Positions 11,548 through 24,095 of a stretch of 64,000 nt of DNA are shown one piece after another (position 1 is the stretch's first letter; the number at the start of each line of letters is the position of its first letter). The stretch comes from Oryzias latipes. Taxonomy: Eukaryota > Chordata > Actinopteri > Beloniformes > Adrianichthyidae. The stretch is taken from assembly GCF_002234675.1 (NCBI RefSeq), contig NC_019870.2:2081985-2145984 (forward strand), read 5' to 3'. The notes beneath the pieces are model-generated. The model did not search any database. It was not told where the DNA came from and saw nothing but the letters and a program-made list of their open reading frames with translations. Made by a program: the position numbers and the translations under genes.

Positions 11548-11667
11548 AATAAAAGTCGGACTTCTTCCTCCGCACCTGTGAGCGCGCGCGCGCCAGCGGA
11601 ATGATGCGCGCGCGCTGCAAAAAATGTACAGTTCTGTCCTGTCACTTTGTACAGATTTGTAAATAAA
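11548..11667 (+). terminator. Claudin 3' UTR with two poly(A) signals
   Basis: AATAAA occurs at 11548-11553 and again at 11662-11667, 82 and 196 nt after the stop codon. Either could end the transcript. Confidence 0.6.
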
Positions 11668-13725
11668 CACAAATGAACTAAAAGTTTCATCATTTTTGGT
11701 GTTTTTTTAATCATAAAGAAAATCCAGCGTGACCGTCATCTGCGCATGCCCAGTAAGGATCTTATAAATGCGCGAAACACCAGAAAAAGAATAAACTCAT
11801 TTGTTCTTTTAAAAGGTTTTTTAAAAATATTTTTATTCACTTTAGGGCTCAACTCCTAATGATTTAAAAATATTTAACCTTTATTGACAAATTCCGGCTG
11901 AACAAACAACAATAATAACCAAATTAGCCTGTATGCAGATGACAACGTTGTTTTAAGGTCTAAAAAAATGACTTTTGACTTAACTATTGTGATTTTACGT
12001 TAAAACATACACAGAAGCCTTTTAGATACAACTTGTCCCGGGTAAAAAAGAACAGTAAAGTGCTAAAAATGTTTAGAATTTACAAAACCCTTTGTTGACG
12101 TCAAAGATCCGTTTGGTTCCTTCATGAACCTCTGAGGAATTTGCGTTTGTAACTTTGATTTTGATGTAAATAGTTCGTGTTTGTTTGTCTTAAGTATGCC
12201 TTCTTATGTTGTGCACGGCACAGTTTCTTTTTTGTGTGCACTGCGTATGGATGCGCGATCGTGAGCGCTCCAGATACGGAAGCCCTACAGGTCCACGCGC
12301 GCGTTTGCGCAGCCTTCATAGAACGCGGCCGCTTAAAGGCCAGTCGACACCACCGGTGTGAACGCAGCTTCAGATGGAACGCAGTGGCGTTTGGCCTCAG
12401 TTAAAGCTGCACCTCCACCGACGACAATCAGGAGAAAGGTGGAGTGAAGAATCTGCTTTCGCACCCCCCACCCCCTTCACCCCCACCCCACGGAGCTTCA
12501 GCAAACAACGCCTGTCATCGAGAGCGCCGCAATCAGCGCAGGAAGCCGGGCCCTGATCTGGACCGGAAGCCGGCCAGGAGGAAGAGCGAGCACGTACGTG
12601 CACGGGCACAACCAGACTCAGAGCAGGTGGCGCTTCACACAAAAACCTGATGAGTTCAGGGCCCTCCTGAAAGCTGGGAAAATGTCAGGTTTTGTTGTGT
12701 TGGGGGTTGGTCACAGATTGTTTACAAACAAACATCTTTAAATTGTGTTTATTTTCAGCAGCTCACAATAATTTACATTCAAATCTGTACAAGACTCCCT
12801 CAGTCCTTTATTCACATAATTAACAGATGAACCGAACCGAGCCAGCTCCCGGCCAAAGTGGGTCAAAGCCCATGAAGGCACTCTGCCGCCCCCTGGTGGC
12901 TGAACAGCATGAAGGCAGAAACACAACAGGGGAGTTTGGGGCTTAAAGGGTCAGTTCAACAGATTCCTGAACGCCTCAGTCCGGCTCTGTGCTGGAGTGT
13001 CTGCTCCGAGAACGGGCCATCACAGGTTTGATCCCTCCTATGACGACATGTAACTCCTCCCACATTACTGAGCAGCTTTTCTTCTGTGCCTTTATTTTGT
13101 TAGCAAAACGTGGATAAACTTTCGGAGATACTGTAAAAAGACTCCGTCTGCCAGCGTCAGGACGCCATGGCGTCTCAGGGAGGCGCTCCACGCTAAACAA
13201 CCGGAAAAAAAATGTTTAAAAAAACTAATGATGTTGATGAAACGAAGAGAAAGGAAAAATTCAATTAACAATTTAATATAATTTTATATATTGTTTTGGA
13301 TTTTTCTAAATTTAACTTTAAACAAACACATGAAGTTTGTCAGAAAACAAACAAAGAATGTGAATTTTAAATGGAAAATGTGTCAAATTTTTAAATATTG
13401 TGCAGATTAATCTTAGTTTCTTGTTTTTTGTGATTTTCAGAATAAAAGCCTATTTGCTTCACTTTTGCAATTAATTGTTTTTAATTTTGAAGTTGTTTTA
13501 AAAGTTGACGTTCAGATGAAAAACAAACGTTTGATATAAAAATATAGATTTGAGATGAACTGACCCACTAAGCCATTTTTGCTGTGGGGGGGTCTTTAGT
13601 CAGAGTTCTGTTGGGATCTGTCCCTCCAGACGCCAACCCGAGTCACTTTGTATCAAACAAACCTTTTCTTCATAAACATACCCCACCCCCCACCCCCAAA
13701 GTCCCGGCGGCGCCTCAGGCGGCGT
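11668..13725. other. Intergenic between two convergent genes
   Basis: AT-rich DNA with a CpG-enriched stretch at about 12240-12620. None of the short frames there resembles a known protein. The acads 3' UTR must lie in the right part on the minus strand. A minus-strand AATAAA at 13091-13096 and an ATTAAA at 13480-13485 are candidate poly(A) signals, but I cannot choose between them. Confidence 0.4.
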
Positions 13726-13770
13726 CTACGGCTGGTACTCCTTCAGGATCTGCCCGGCGATGACGAGCCT

Positions 13771-13806
<36 letters not shown>

Positions 13807-16800
13807 GCGCGCGTCGCGGTAGTGGCGCTCAGCCGGCATGTCGGTGACGTAACCCATCCCCCCCAGGATCTGGATGGCCTGGTTTCAAACGGACCGTTTA
13901 AAGACGCACCTGCGCGTCGTGACGCTCGCCGATCAGAGGTTCTTACCTGGTGTGAGCAGAAGGTGGCGGCCTCTGACGCTGCCAGTTTGGCCATGGCGGC
14001 TTCCTGCGGGAGACGCACAGAGAGGCGGAGTCATGCCGCTGCTCCAGGAAGTGGCCTGAAGCTTAAACCAGAAGCCCGTTTGTACCTTGGTGAAGGGCCT
14101 CTTGGAGTCCCGAAGAAGAGCCGCCTTCCAGGTGAGCAGGCGGGCGCTCTCCAGGGCCACGCCCATGTCGGCCAGCTTAAACTGAGCAGAGCGGAGACGG
14201 AGGATTTTAAAAAAAACAAATTCAGAAGGTCCTTTAGGTTTTTGTGTTACGGCAAAACAAAAACATGTCTGAAAAAAACAAAACCCAATCATTTAGACAA
14301 GAGCAAGTTACCTTTGATGTTTTGTATCGCAAATGTTTTACATTAAAAAAGATCAGAATTTCCTGTAACTAGTTTTTTTTCATTAAGATTTTTACTCATT
14401 GTTGTGTGTTTGGCCACGCCCACTCTGCATTTGCTTTCCACCTCACCCCCCCCCCGGTGGTAAAATAGGGTAAATGCATTTCTTTAAAATGTGGAAATAT
14501 TTTAAACGTTTAAACGCCGTGAGGCTAGCGCCGGAGCTTCACCGTAACTCCTGATCCGTTTACGCCATTTCAGAAATTTCCGCTGATTCTGTCGTGAAAT
14601 CAGACACACTCCACGTCAGAATAAGCGGATGAGCTCCGGTACGTCGAAGAGCGTGTGTTTACGTGTCAGCGGCGTGAAAGGTTCGATTCCTCGTAATATT
14701 GTCTGATAAGTGTCTGATTATCCTAAGTTTGATACGTCTTTGTCTGAATGTAAAACTGCTGATTGGGACGTTTTGTGCTTTATTCTTACATGATTGCTTG
14801 AAATAAACCATTTTAAATGAAAAAAATCAAATCAAATTTTATCAGCACCGAACGTTCAAGTGACCACTTCAACTGTAAAGTCGACATAAACGTGCATAAA
14901 TGCCAGTTTCGGCATTCAAAACTCTTTAGTTCCAACGTAGCTACGCGTGAACTACCAGGTCGAGCTCTGACCAATCAGGGACCTGGATTTGGTAGCGGTG
15001 AATGTATTTGGATTCGTGTGTCCAAGAACACCTGTTTAGCACGTTCTTGAACGCACGTCACATGACCTGTGTGTGCGTGACATGAGATCCGGATCGGGGT
15101 CGCGTGTTTGTCAGGAAGTCTTTTCATCCCCAGACCAGGTGGGGGCGCCAAAGCCACGAAGGGCGGATGAAGCGGCGGCTGTCACCTGAACGGCCTGCAG
15201 CTTTCCGATGGGCGCCCCGAAGGCCGTGCGTTTGTGGGCGTAGTCGGCGGCGCAGTCCAGGGAGGCCTGAGCGATGCCGAGAGCCTGAGCCGCGATGCCG
15301 ATCCGGCCGCTGTCCAAGGTTTGCTGCGGGACGGAGACGGGTGAACGGGAGAACATCCTGAAAACGGTTTCCTCCCGCTGAGGAGGCTGCGAGTTACCAT
15401 GGCGATCTTGAACCCGGCTCCGCGGGGGCCCAGCATGCTGTCCAGCGGGACCCGGCACTCCTCCAGGATGATGTTGGCGGTGGACGAGGCCCGGATTCCC
15501 AGCTTGTCCTCCTTCTTCCCCAGAGACAGTCCGGGGTGCGGCATGGGGACGAGGAAGGCGCTGATGCCCTGCAGAGGAGCAGAGGCGGTCAGACCGAACC
15601 CATTCCCCCTGAGGAGATCCGGCGCGGCGTGGCGGGCCGTGCCTTGTGCTTCAGCTTCTTGTCCGTGGTGGCGAACACCACGGTGGCGGAGGCGTCCCAG
15701 CTGTTGGTGATCCAGGCTTTGGTCCCGTTCAGCACCCACTCGTCCCCCTCCTGACGCGCCGTGGTGGAGGCTGCGCCGGCGTCGCTGCCGTTACCTGCGG
15801 TTCAGAACGCCGTGACCACTCCGACTTCAGGGGAAAAACGCGAGGGGGGAGGGGCTGCCCTTACCTGGCTCGCTGAGGGCGAAGCAGCCCACCTTCTCTC
15901 CGGTGGTGAACGGTGTGATCCACTTTTTCTTCTGCTCCTCGGTGCCAAACTTTAGGACGGGTCCGATGTACAGAGACTGGAAGGCAGAGACAGAAGCTGC
16001 ATCAGAGCGCCCCCCAGTGCAGGAGCCCGGCGCTGGCGAACGGCACCCACGTTGTTCACGGACACCACCACCCCCGTGCTGGCACAGCCTCTGCTGATCT
16101 CCTCCATCGCCACGCTGTACGCCAGGTAGTCCATTCCGGCCCCGCCCAGCTCCTCCGGCACCTCCATGGCCATCACACCCATCGCCCCCAGCTCTCTGAT
16201 CTGGATGACATTCACAGCAGAGTGTTCGAACCCGCAGGAGGTCCCGGTTCAGCTTTGACGGCTATGAAAAGTGGGAGGAGCCTTCGGGATGTACCTGCTG
16301 GGCCGGGTAGGCGTGCTCTCGGTCCAGCTTGGAGGCGACGGGGATCAACTCTCTGTTGGCGAAGTCCCGGCAGGTCTGCCTCAGCAGCTGATGCGTCTCT
16401 GGCAGCTCCGCCAGCTGGGACAGAGTCCGAGAGCCGGCCAGACACAGAACCACAGCTGAGGACACAAACAGGAGGACCGGGGAGTTTCTGATCAGACCGA
16501 TGACCGATGCTGATGGTGCCTGTGGCGGTCCTTCAGTTCAGCGACAGACGGACTATAAACAATCAACATCGGGTTCTACAACCCAAGATCTTCCCAGATA
16601 ACATTTAGAGAAAAAACAATTAAATTACTATTTTAACTGTGAGGCATGGAGGTGGAGTATTCATTATTTGCAGCTGGTGGCTAAAAGAAAGGCAACAAGG
16701 AAAATCAAGAACAAACCTTCAGTTTTTATTTTTAAAAATGCGCAAAAACCATTTAAAATTCATTTTAGCGCCTTTGAAATCATCACAAGCTGCAATATTT

Positions 16801-18081
16801 TATTAAAAAACATTTTTTTTCTGTTTAATAATCTGAAATAAATCTAGCAGATCATCTTCTGATCTATCTTCAAAGCGTTCCCAGTGCTCTCTTAAAAGCA
16901 GATTATGACGTTTTTAGCAGAAAGTCTAAAACTTTGTGACGTTTTCTAGGAGTTGTGCCCCGCCCGGTTTATTTTCTATGTCACAAATACGATCTTTTAC
17001 CACACAAAAAAGAATTTGTCTGGTCCGGATCCAAAACGATTTGGAAAAAGAAATATGAAGTTATGATCATTTGATGTCCTCCACCATCAGAAAATGCTAC
17101 AGGAACATGTTAAAAACGGCATTTTCCTTGGAAGTGGGTCTTTAACACGACGCTGAAGTTATGTAATGCATAATTTAATCCAGGTTTGAGCAGTCCAGGT
17201 CTTGCGGTTTTTGAACAGGACCTGGTCTAAGGTGGACTCAGTGCGTAAAATGCGATAAACATCAATCTATTTCTCATTTTCACAAATCAGAGGAAGGTTT
17301 CACAAATCAGAAACTGTGTTTAATGTGTTCTTTGGTATCTAATGCATAATTTAATCCAGGTTTGAGCAGTCCAGGTATAGCGGTTTTTGAACAGGACCTA
17401 GTCTAATGTGGACTCTGGGCATAAAATGCGATAAAAACCAATCTATTTCACATTTTCACAAATCAGAGGATGGTTTCACAAATCAGAAACTGTGTTAATG
17501 TGTTCTTTAGTATGTAATGCATAAATTAATCCAGGTTTGGGCAGTCCAGGTCTTGCGGTTTTTGAACAGGACCCGGTTTTAGGGTGGTCTTAGTGCGAAA
17601 AATGCAGCGGAATGTTTCTTTAGTGCCCTCGCGAATCGGAAGCTGTGAATCGGAAGCTAACTTCAGCGTCGTGTCTTTAACACAGTTTAGTTCTTGGGTT
17701 CTCCTGGTTTGTTTTCAACAGGACAGAGTCTCTGCTGTACGGACTGTCTCTGAACGCATCGTTATGTAGGTGAAAAGTCACCCTCCTCATCCTCAGTCAC
17801 CTTCTCTCCTAATCAATGAACTGAACACCGATCGACTCCGTTCTCTTTCCCGGGTAATAATAACGTTTTTATACCGAATCGGAACCGGAGACAGAGAAAC
17901 AGCTAGTAGAGCCGCTAACGAGCTAGTTTGTAGGTAAGCTAACGACTAACCCGCAGCGACCACCAGCAGCGGGTTATCAGCAGGCTATCTCCATGGTAAC
18001 GGGTTGAACAGCTGAGCAGAAGATGACGACCGCAACAGTTTGCGCCTCCTCACCTCTTCTAGCTCTGAAAAGCGCCGACAT
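13726..18081 (-). CDS. acads: Short-chain acyl-CoA dehydrogenase, mitochondrial
   Basis: This FAD enzyme catalyses the first step of mitochondrial beta-oxidation of C4-C6 acyl-CoA and passes electrons to ETF. Ten coding exons join in frame to 405 aa (human, 412): 18054-18081, 16295-16455, 16051-16200, 15865-15976, 15643-15794, 15398-15568, 15186-15323, 14086-14181, 13947-14003, 13726-13878. The N-terminus is Arg-rich with no acidic residue before E26, as in a mitochondrial targeting peptide. The core begins [12 protein letters not shown]. Family signature 1 ([14 protein letters not shown]) is at residues 144-157. Signature 2 (QILGGMGYV to EGTSEIQR) is in the last exon, with the catalytic glutamate of YEGTSE at residue 385. 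Most introns are 68-94 nt; intron 1 (1.6 kb) and intron 7 (1.0 kb) are long. Intron 5 (15569-15642) uses a GC donor. Homology holds across every junction, so the model is firm. The 5' UTR lies upstream of 18081. Confidence 0.95.
14182..15185 (-). other. acads intron 7, 1.0 kb
   Basis: The large internal intron between exons 7 and 8. It holds a C run near 14446-14454 and otherwise unique AT-rich sequence. No gene or transposon is recognised in it. Confidence 0.6.
16850..17145 (-). mobile_element. Short copy of the TTAAAGACCC MITE family in acads intron 1
   Basis: In reverse orientation this starts with TTAAAGACCCAC (17134-17145) and runs through 'gttaaaaacggc', 'tttctgatggtggaggac' and 'agcactgggaacgctttga', phrases shared with the copies at 24298-24860 and 54599-55220. 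It is about half the length of those copies, so it carries an internal deletion. Confidence 0.55.
17162..17605. repeat. 175-bp tandem repeat, about 2.5 copies, in acads intron 1
   Basis: The start 'taatgcataatttaatccag' recurs at about 17164, 17340 and (with one change) 17515, giving periods of 176 and 175 bp. Each unit continues through 'gcagtccaggt', 'gcggtttttgaacaggacc' and, in the first two units, 'cacaaatcagagga'. Divergence between units is a few percent. No coding potential. Confidence 0.85.
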
Positions 18082-19319
18082 GTTTCCTTCCTCTGCGCCA
18101 AAGACTGAAACACGCTGCTGCGTTCAGGGACTGTCAGATGTCATGCAGTTGTGAAAACTCAACGCCAGTTTTCCCAGGTATCCCCGCGGTGGTCGATGTA
18201 AGCAAATGCTAGAGTTCAGTTAAAGAACATTCATGACATTTTTATTTTATTTTTCTATTTTTTTTCGGAGTTTGTTTCGTAATAGACACACTTTTAACTC
18301 GTGAGAGTTCAATAATCTGTGGTTTGTGAAGGGTTATGAAATGGACCGATCACGTGATTGAGTGTTGCATTTACTGTACCTCGGTCAAACTTGACTTCTG
18401 GTTACGTGTTTGGTGTTTATTGTATAAAGAACAAACTGTAGTTAAAAAAAACGTGGTTACATCTTTGTTTATAAAAACACACATATAAAATAAATTAGTT
18501 TTGATAGTTTTTTAAATGAAACCAGGTTAATTTGTATCATTTCTTGCCGTTGAAACTCTGAGCTCTATGTTCTCCTCGAACACAGCATGTTTCACTGTGT
18601 TATTAATGTGAAATAAAATGTGAAAAAAATATGTTTTATTTCAGGCTTATTGAATGAATTTAATCTTTTTATAGTAATTTAATGGAATTATCAATTTTGG
18701 TTTATCAAGCAAAAGAGAAAAGGATTATTTAATGAAAAACAAATAAAGTTGTTTCTAAACTTTTGATCCCTTTGGATTTATTGGCAGTTTTTGTCTCAGG
18801 TGTCAGAAATACCATATTTATAAATGTTATTTTTTATGTAATTGTGCAATTTCTGTTATTCATGATGCAAGTGGATTCATTTTTTAAGTATTTTCTAACT
18901 GAGAATTTAACGTGTTTTTGCTTTAGTCTGAATTATTGTGAATTTATTATTTCTAGATTTTCTTAATTCCACATTCACTAAACTAAAGAATAGCAGATCC
19001 TCTTGGTTCTTTTTGCAGTTATCATATATTTTTTTACATCCTGGATATGAATAAAAGTTTAATTCCAAGCGATGTTGATGCAAAATCTGCTAGCAAAAAA
19101 AATAGAAGTGCTTTCATTTTTCTGCAGACTAAAGGTGAAGATCAATGTCAGGATGCTGATCATGCCGCTGTTTCCTCTCTTTCTACTTAGATAAAACAAG
19201 TTAGATTATTTGTATTTGAACAGTTTTATAAGTTGATTGCAGTGTCCAGCTGTGCACTCCTGAATACTTCTGCAGAAAAGAGGATCCATTCAGTGGAGGT
19301 TCAGGTTTTTCACAACATG
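18082..19319. other. Spacer between acads promoter and crybb1 3' end
   Basis: The first 100 bp above 18081 must hold the acads 5' UTR and core promoter; no TATA box is evident. From about 18230 to 19250 the DNA is AT-rich with no recognised gene, RNA or repeat. Confidence 0.45.
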
Positions 19320-19325
19320 TTTATT
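19320..19325 (-). terminator. crybb1 poly(A) signal
   Basis: AATAAA on the minus strand, 174 nt past the crybb1 stop codon, with no better candidate nearby. Confidence 0.6.
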
Positions 19326-19498
19326 TTTAGCACCATAAAAAGTCACTTAAAGTTGTCCAGTGTTTGCTCTCATGTTGTCTTTCCTTCGGGATGGAGCAGT
19401 GATGGAAGGCTTCCAGGAGGGGGCAGGAGGATGTGGGGAGGGGGTCATCTGGAGAGGTAAAAGGCTGAGAGGGCGGCGGCGGCGTCAGCAGCGGGCGA

Positions 19499-22281
19499 TC
19501 ACTTGCTGGCGGTGGTGAAGGTGAAGCAGCCTCTCTGGTGGAACTGCATGTCCCTGATGCGGCGCATGGACTGGATCTGAGGCTGGAAGGCGCAGAAGTC
19601 GTTGTAGTGCCTGTAGTCGCCGCACTCGAACAGGTACTGGTAACCTCTGTAACCGGGGTACTGGTAACCCACCCACCTGAGGGAGACACGCCCACCGTTA
19701 CTGAGAGAGTCTGACTCACCTGGAACAACGCAGAGATCAGGAGAACGTGGTGCAAGAAAGAACGCTGTGGTTTTAGTTCAGCCCCCTCCTGCTCTTTTGA
19801 CCCCATCAGGTGGGTTCGGTCACAACCTGGTGTGGGTTATCATCTGTAGGTCGGACCAGGACACCTGGGGTCCAGCATCATCAGAACCAGGCCCTGAAAA
19901 ACCAGGAGCTCAGGTTCTGGAGGTCTAATCCAGCCTCAAAGAGGACGTCCATCAGGAAGGGATGGAGTCCATCAGAGGTTCTGGGAGCTCAAAGTTTTGA
20001 GTTCTTCTCTGAGATTTCACGTGTTCAAATGTTCTTGGAGGAGTTTCCATTGGGATCTTAAAGACCTTTTTGGAATGACTCCTCAGCGTAGAACATCTCT
20101 CATGACTGAAAACACCGGTGTTCCTTCAGGAGGGACCACAGATGTGCTGGAGCTCTGAGCCCTCCTCAGGCTCTACTTTATGTTAGAAACATCTGCAGGC
20201 GGACTGAAGGATCTCTGAGGAGGTCCCAGAGGTCACGTCGGAGGCCTTTCTGCCTTTAAAGCAGGTGTAGCGGTCTCTGTGGTCTTTGTTAAGGTGTGAG
20301 GAGACCCTGGGAATGTTCTGAGCAGAGCCGGTGAAGCATCACCTGCAGGAGACTGCGTTGACCACCAGCGTTCGTGGTTGAACTCTAACCCCTGATCATC
20401 AACTCTAGCGGTCAGACGTCTCCTCTGAGGGTCCCGTCGGCCCTCGGGCGGGGCTTGTCCGGGTGTGAAAAGCGGTCGAGCGTGAATCTGTGTGTGACTC
20501 TGAGGCGTGATCTCGCTGTGAACGTGTGCACTCACGATCCTCCCGGCACCCTCACGCTGCCCACTCTGTCGCAGAAGCCGTGCGCCCACAGGGTGGGCAC
20601 GTCATCCTCCTGGATCTCCATCTTGTTGCCCTTGAAGTCGGAGTGCTCGAACAGGCAGATCTTGTGCTCCATGCTGTCCTGCAATGAGGAACCAGTTGGT
20701 CAGCAAGTGAATCATTTGTTTGAGTCAACTCTCAGCCTGCAGGTGGCAGCCTCGTACTCCAGCAGGAGCGGCTGGTTTCCGGTTTTTCAGAACCCCATCT
20801 GGGTTCTGGTCCTGCTGGGACGGACTCACCATGCGGATGGGCCTGAGGGACATGAGGCAGTCGCTGCGGTAGGAGTTGCTCCAGGTGTCCCAGCGAGGAT
20901 ACTCTCCCTTCTCCAGGATGAACATCTCCCCACGGAAGTTAGTCTGCTCAAAGGCAACAAAGCTGCAGGAGGCATGGCGGGGGAGAGAGGAGGCGTTAGG
21001 CGGGGTACCGTCGCCATGGAAACGGGAGCAGAGGCTGAGCCGGTTTCGTCCACTTACGGGCCGCACTCCACAATCAGACTGCGCACTCGGTCCATGCCAC
21101 GGTCGCACACGTTCATGCACTCGTTCTGCACCTCCATCATCCTGCCCTGGAAGTTCTCCTGGTCGAACAGCATGATCTGCAGAAAGGAAGCAGAGCGGGC
21201 GCCGCGCTTACGCCTGGGGGGGCCACTTCAACATGTTCTCAGCTCTGATGGAGCAGTTTGTCTGCGGAAACTTCCATCGACCGGATGAGAAAACGTTCAA
21301 AACAACAAAATGTTCCTAAAAAATATGTCGTCTAACACTTTCAAAATTTACACCAAAAAGCTTTTTTTTTGGGCACCACTAGAATTCCATACTTGAAGAA
21401 TTTTTATGTTGTTTGCTCTAAATCCATGGTTAGAAAATTCTACATCTTAAAACTATCTGGTGATGCGGGTCAATTCATTTCAGTTTAAACCTGTTCTCTT
21501 GTCTTTTATAAAACCACATTTACAAACACACACGTGACGCTTTAAACTAGTTTCAGAGCAAGTTTCCTAAAAAATGTATCAAGAACTCTAATATTCATTC
21601 ATTTTTAAAGGAACTGTGAAATAAATAAACGCTGGTTTTCCCAACGATTTAACAAGAATTGTTAAAATGCTTTAAATGCTTTTTTTATTATGTTTGTTCC
21701 AAATTAGACCCCCCCCCCAAAAAAAATCTGCTTTTATTTTTAAAGGTAAACTATGTAGATGTACTGAACGCATGAATCTGTTGGTCAAAAATGTTCACCA
21801 AGTGAACAAGAACCACCTGAAGAAAACCTGAAATCTGCCTTTTAGTTCAGAAATCTGATTTTTTGGTTAAACGACGTAAATAATCATTTTCCTTTTGACA
21901 TCAAAGGAGCTTTTACTTTTATATCCAGTTGCAGAATTTCAAAGTAAAAGCTAAATACTGTACGGTTATTGTACAATGCAGCTGTTGGTTATTTTGTTGG
22001 ATTTTTTGAAACGCATCATTAAAACAAAAGTCTCTTGTTGTTTTTCTTTTTCTTTTTGCTCTTCAACGTGGACCGTTCCGTTCTTAAATGTTCCACAGGA
22101 ACCATTTGCACCGGCGATCAGCTGTTCATCCGTCCTGAAAGGAGCGGCCTTCACTCACTCTGTAGGATCCCATGCCGGGGTCTCCGGTCTTGTTGGCCTT
22201 GCTGGTGGCGGCTGGATGGGGGGCCCCCTTGTCCTTGGCATCAGTGCCCTGGCTGGAGGCGGACTTGGCGGTCTGGGACAT
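19499..22281 (-). CDS. crybb1: Beta-crystallin B1
   Basis: Structural lens protein with two domains of two Greek-key motifs each. Five coding exons join to 231 aa (human, 252): 22159-22281, 21058-21176, 20830-20962, 20536-20678, 19499-19676. Exon 2 encodes the N-terminal arm (residues 1-41), rich in Ser, Ala, Pro and Lys, shorter than in mammals. Each of the next four exons encodes one Greek key, the standard beta-crystallin gene plan: [10 protein letters not shown] (key 1), [20 protein letters not shown] (key 2), [10 protein letters not shown] (key 3) and [17 protein letters not shown] (key 4), then a C-terminal arm ending FTTASK. Key 2 and the basic arm identify B1 rather than B2/B3. Exon 1 is non-coding (see 22445-22524). 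The gene lies divergently from cryba4, as in mammals. No disruption is seen. Expression should be lens-specific, by family knowledge. Confidence 0.95.
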
Positions 22282-22444
22282 GGCGAGGGGCTTCAGGAGA
22301 GTCTGGGTCAGAGACAGAGGAGTGAACAGGGGAAGGGGGTTGGATGACGTTGGGTTTGCAGTTTGTGTGCGTTTGGGAGCCAGACTTCCCCGGGCTGCAG
22401 GGGCCCCGGGGGCCGCTGGGCCCCGGCCGTGTGGGCGTCCTTAC

Positions 22445-22581
22445 CTGCGTCAGTACAGCTTGCAGTGCCGTGAGAGGAGGCTGGCTCGTGCTGGTCCCGT
22501 CAGCGCCCGGCGCAGGTTTTTATACTCTGGCAAAGACCAGACGCGGGGGCTCCCTTCACAATAAAAAACCTTTCGTCATCA
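22445..22581 (-). promoter_or_regulatory. crybb1 TATA promoter and non-coding exon 1
   Basis: On the minus strand TATAAAAA lies at 22517-22524, about 30 bp before the expected start near 22493. The first exon then runs to a CAG/gtaagg donor ending at 22445, and intron 1 (163 nt) leads to the ATG exon. About 50 bp upstream of the TATA box is TGATGACG (22574-22581), resembling a CRE/AP-1 or Maf half-site. Maf factors drive crystallin genes, but this particular site is inference. Confidence 0.7.
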
Positions 22582-22596
22582 CAGTTGGCCTCTGCC

Positions 22597-23154
22597 AAAG
22601 CCCGGGGGGGGGGGCGGGGGGGGCGGGGGCACGCGGTGACCCCCCACCCCCCCACCGGCCTGCCTGTAAGCATTTCAGAGTCAAAGGAAATCACTGAGCC
22701 AGGCGTTTTTCCGCGTGCTGCCGTGCTTCAAAGGACACAAAGAGGCCATCCACTCCACCACAGCCCCACACACAGCATCTGCTTTTTGACTCTTAAAAAA
22801 AAAAGAAAAGGCGCCTCTGGGGTTTTGAGGAACAGCAGCGAGAACCAAGCCACAGAACACGACTGAGAACCCAGGAATGACGGTTTCCATGACGACCACA
22901 GAGGATGTTGAGAGGTGGATGGTCCTTCGCTGATGCTGCCACTCCACAAGCTTTTCCCAGAAGATTCCCTTTTCCTTTCGTTTGCATGTGTTCCTGCACT
23001 TCCTATGTTTGTTTTGCTTCACTTTTTCCGTGACTGGAAAAAACAAAAGGTTTTATTTTGAATCCTACAACTTTATTAGCAAAAAATGACTGAGCATTAC
23101 AGCTGGCTGTATTGGTGAAATCAGACATTCTTCTTTCTGCTCTCTTTCTTCAAG
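22597..23154. other. Spacer upstream of crybb1
   Basis: A G-rich stretch at about 22602-22628 is followed by unique sequence. No gene is recognised. This may hold distal crybb1 control elements. Confidence 0.35.
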
Positions 23155-23830
23155 TCAAATCAAACTTTATTTATTAAAAAAAAAAGCCCTTCTCATGCAT
23201 TGCCTAGCTTGGAGCGCTTTAACATTTCGAACAAAACAACAAAAAAACAAAACACAATATAACAATAAAAACCCACCCTTCACCCTTCGTGTTAAAACAT
23301 GCGACCCATGACCCAAAACACAACGAATAATGATAAAAGTGACTTCTAAAAGAAATGTAAGGCTTGGCTCTGCTGTGAGGTATTTGGGAATCTCTTCAGA
23401 CCAGGGGCAGCTCGGTCGTAGGAGCGTCGCCGCAGGTCCAACCCACAGCCGTGAGGCTGCAACGTTGAACTCCAGCTGCCCCAGCAAGGGCAACAACCAC
23501 CGACCAAGCCGGCAAGTCCCTACATGAAACACTGGGGCTGAAATCATGATAATATCCTAAAATTAAAGACATAAGATGAATATAAAAACATAAAATTGAG
23601 AATAAGATTAATTAAGTAAAATATTATGTATTGAAATAGAATAAACAAGCAGATAAGATCAACTCAAAGCAAAATTAAAAAGGGTTGGTCTTGAGCCTCA
23701 ACTTTGACACCTCTAAAGTCTCTGCGGCCCTGAGGATCTCCTGCTGGTCCACAGGCGAGGACCGTGATGGTGGAACGAAGCCTCGCCATGAGCTTTGGTC
23801 CTCGCCTTAGGGACAACAAGAAGCTGAAGC
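23155..23830 (+). repeat. Dispersed repeat related to the copy at 49497-50240
   Basis: Begins 'tcaaatcaaactttatttat'. Later it shares 'gggttggtcttgagcctcaa', 'ctctgcggccctgaggatct' and 'ggtggaacgaagcctcgcca' with recognisable counterparts in the 49.5-50.2 kb copy. It is a non-coding dispersed element. I do not assign a superfamily. Confidence 0.55.
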
Positions 23831-23861
23831 AAAAGCAGCTGAAGCCCTTTCACAGTCACGT

Positions 23862-24095
23862 GGTTGCTGGAGCCTATCCTAGCCACTGATGGGCAAAGGT
23901 GCGGTCCACCTCAGACAGATCTGGGACAGGGCCATACCGAGGGGGACCATCTAGAACCGCCAATCCACCTATGAAGCATGTTTATGGGCTGTGAGAGGAG
24001 AACACGCAAACTCCGCACGGCAAGAGCCCATCTGGGATTTGAACCAGAGTATTTTTGCTAGAGCACTAGACACTACACCACAGTGTAACCGTTCC
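23862..24095 (+). repeat. Dispersed teleost repeat, copy 3
   Basis: Third copy of the repeat seen at 1477 and 1945: 'gttgctggagcctatcctag' at the start, 'gggatttgaaccagagt' and 'gacactacaccacagtg' at the end. Confidence 0.6.

Noticed and set aside
10642-11670. 342-codon frame on the minus strand
   Set aside because: It is the antisense shadow of the claudin gene; GC-rich coding DNA leaves the opposite strand without stops. Its Arg/His-rich text resembles no protein.
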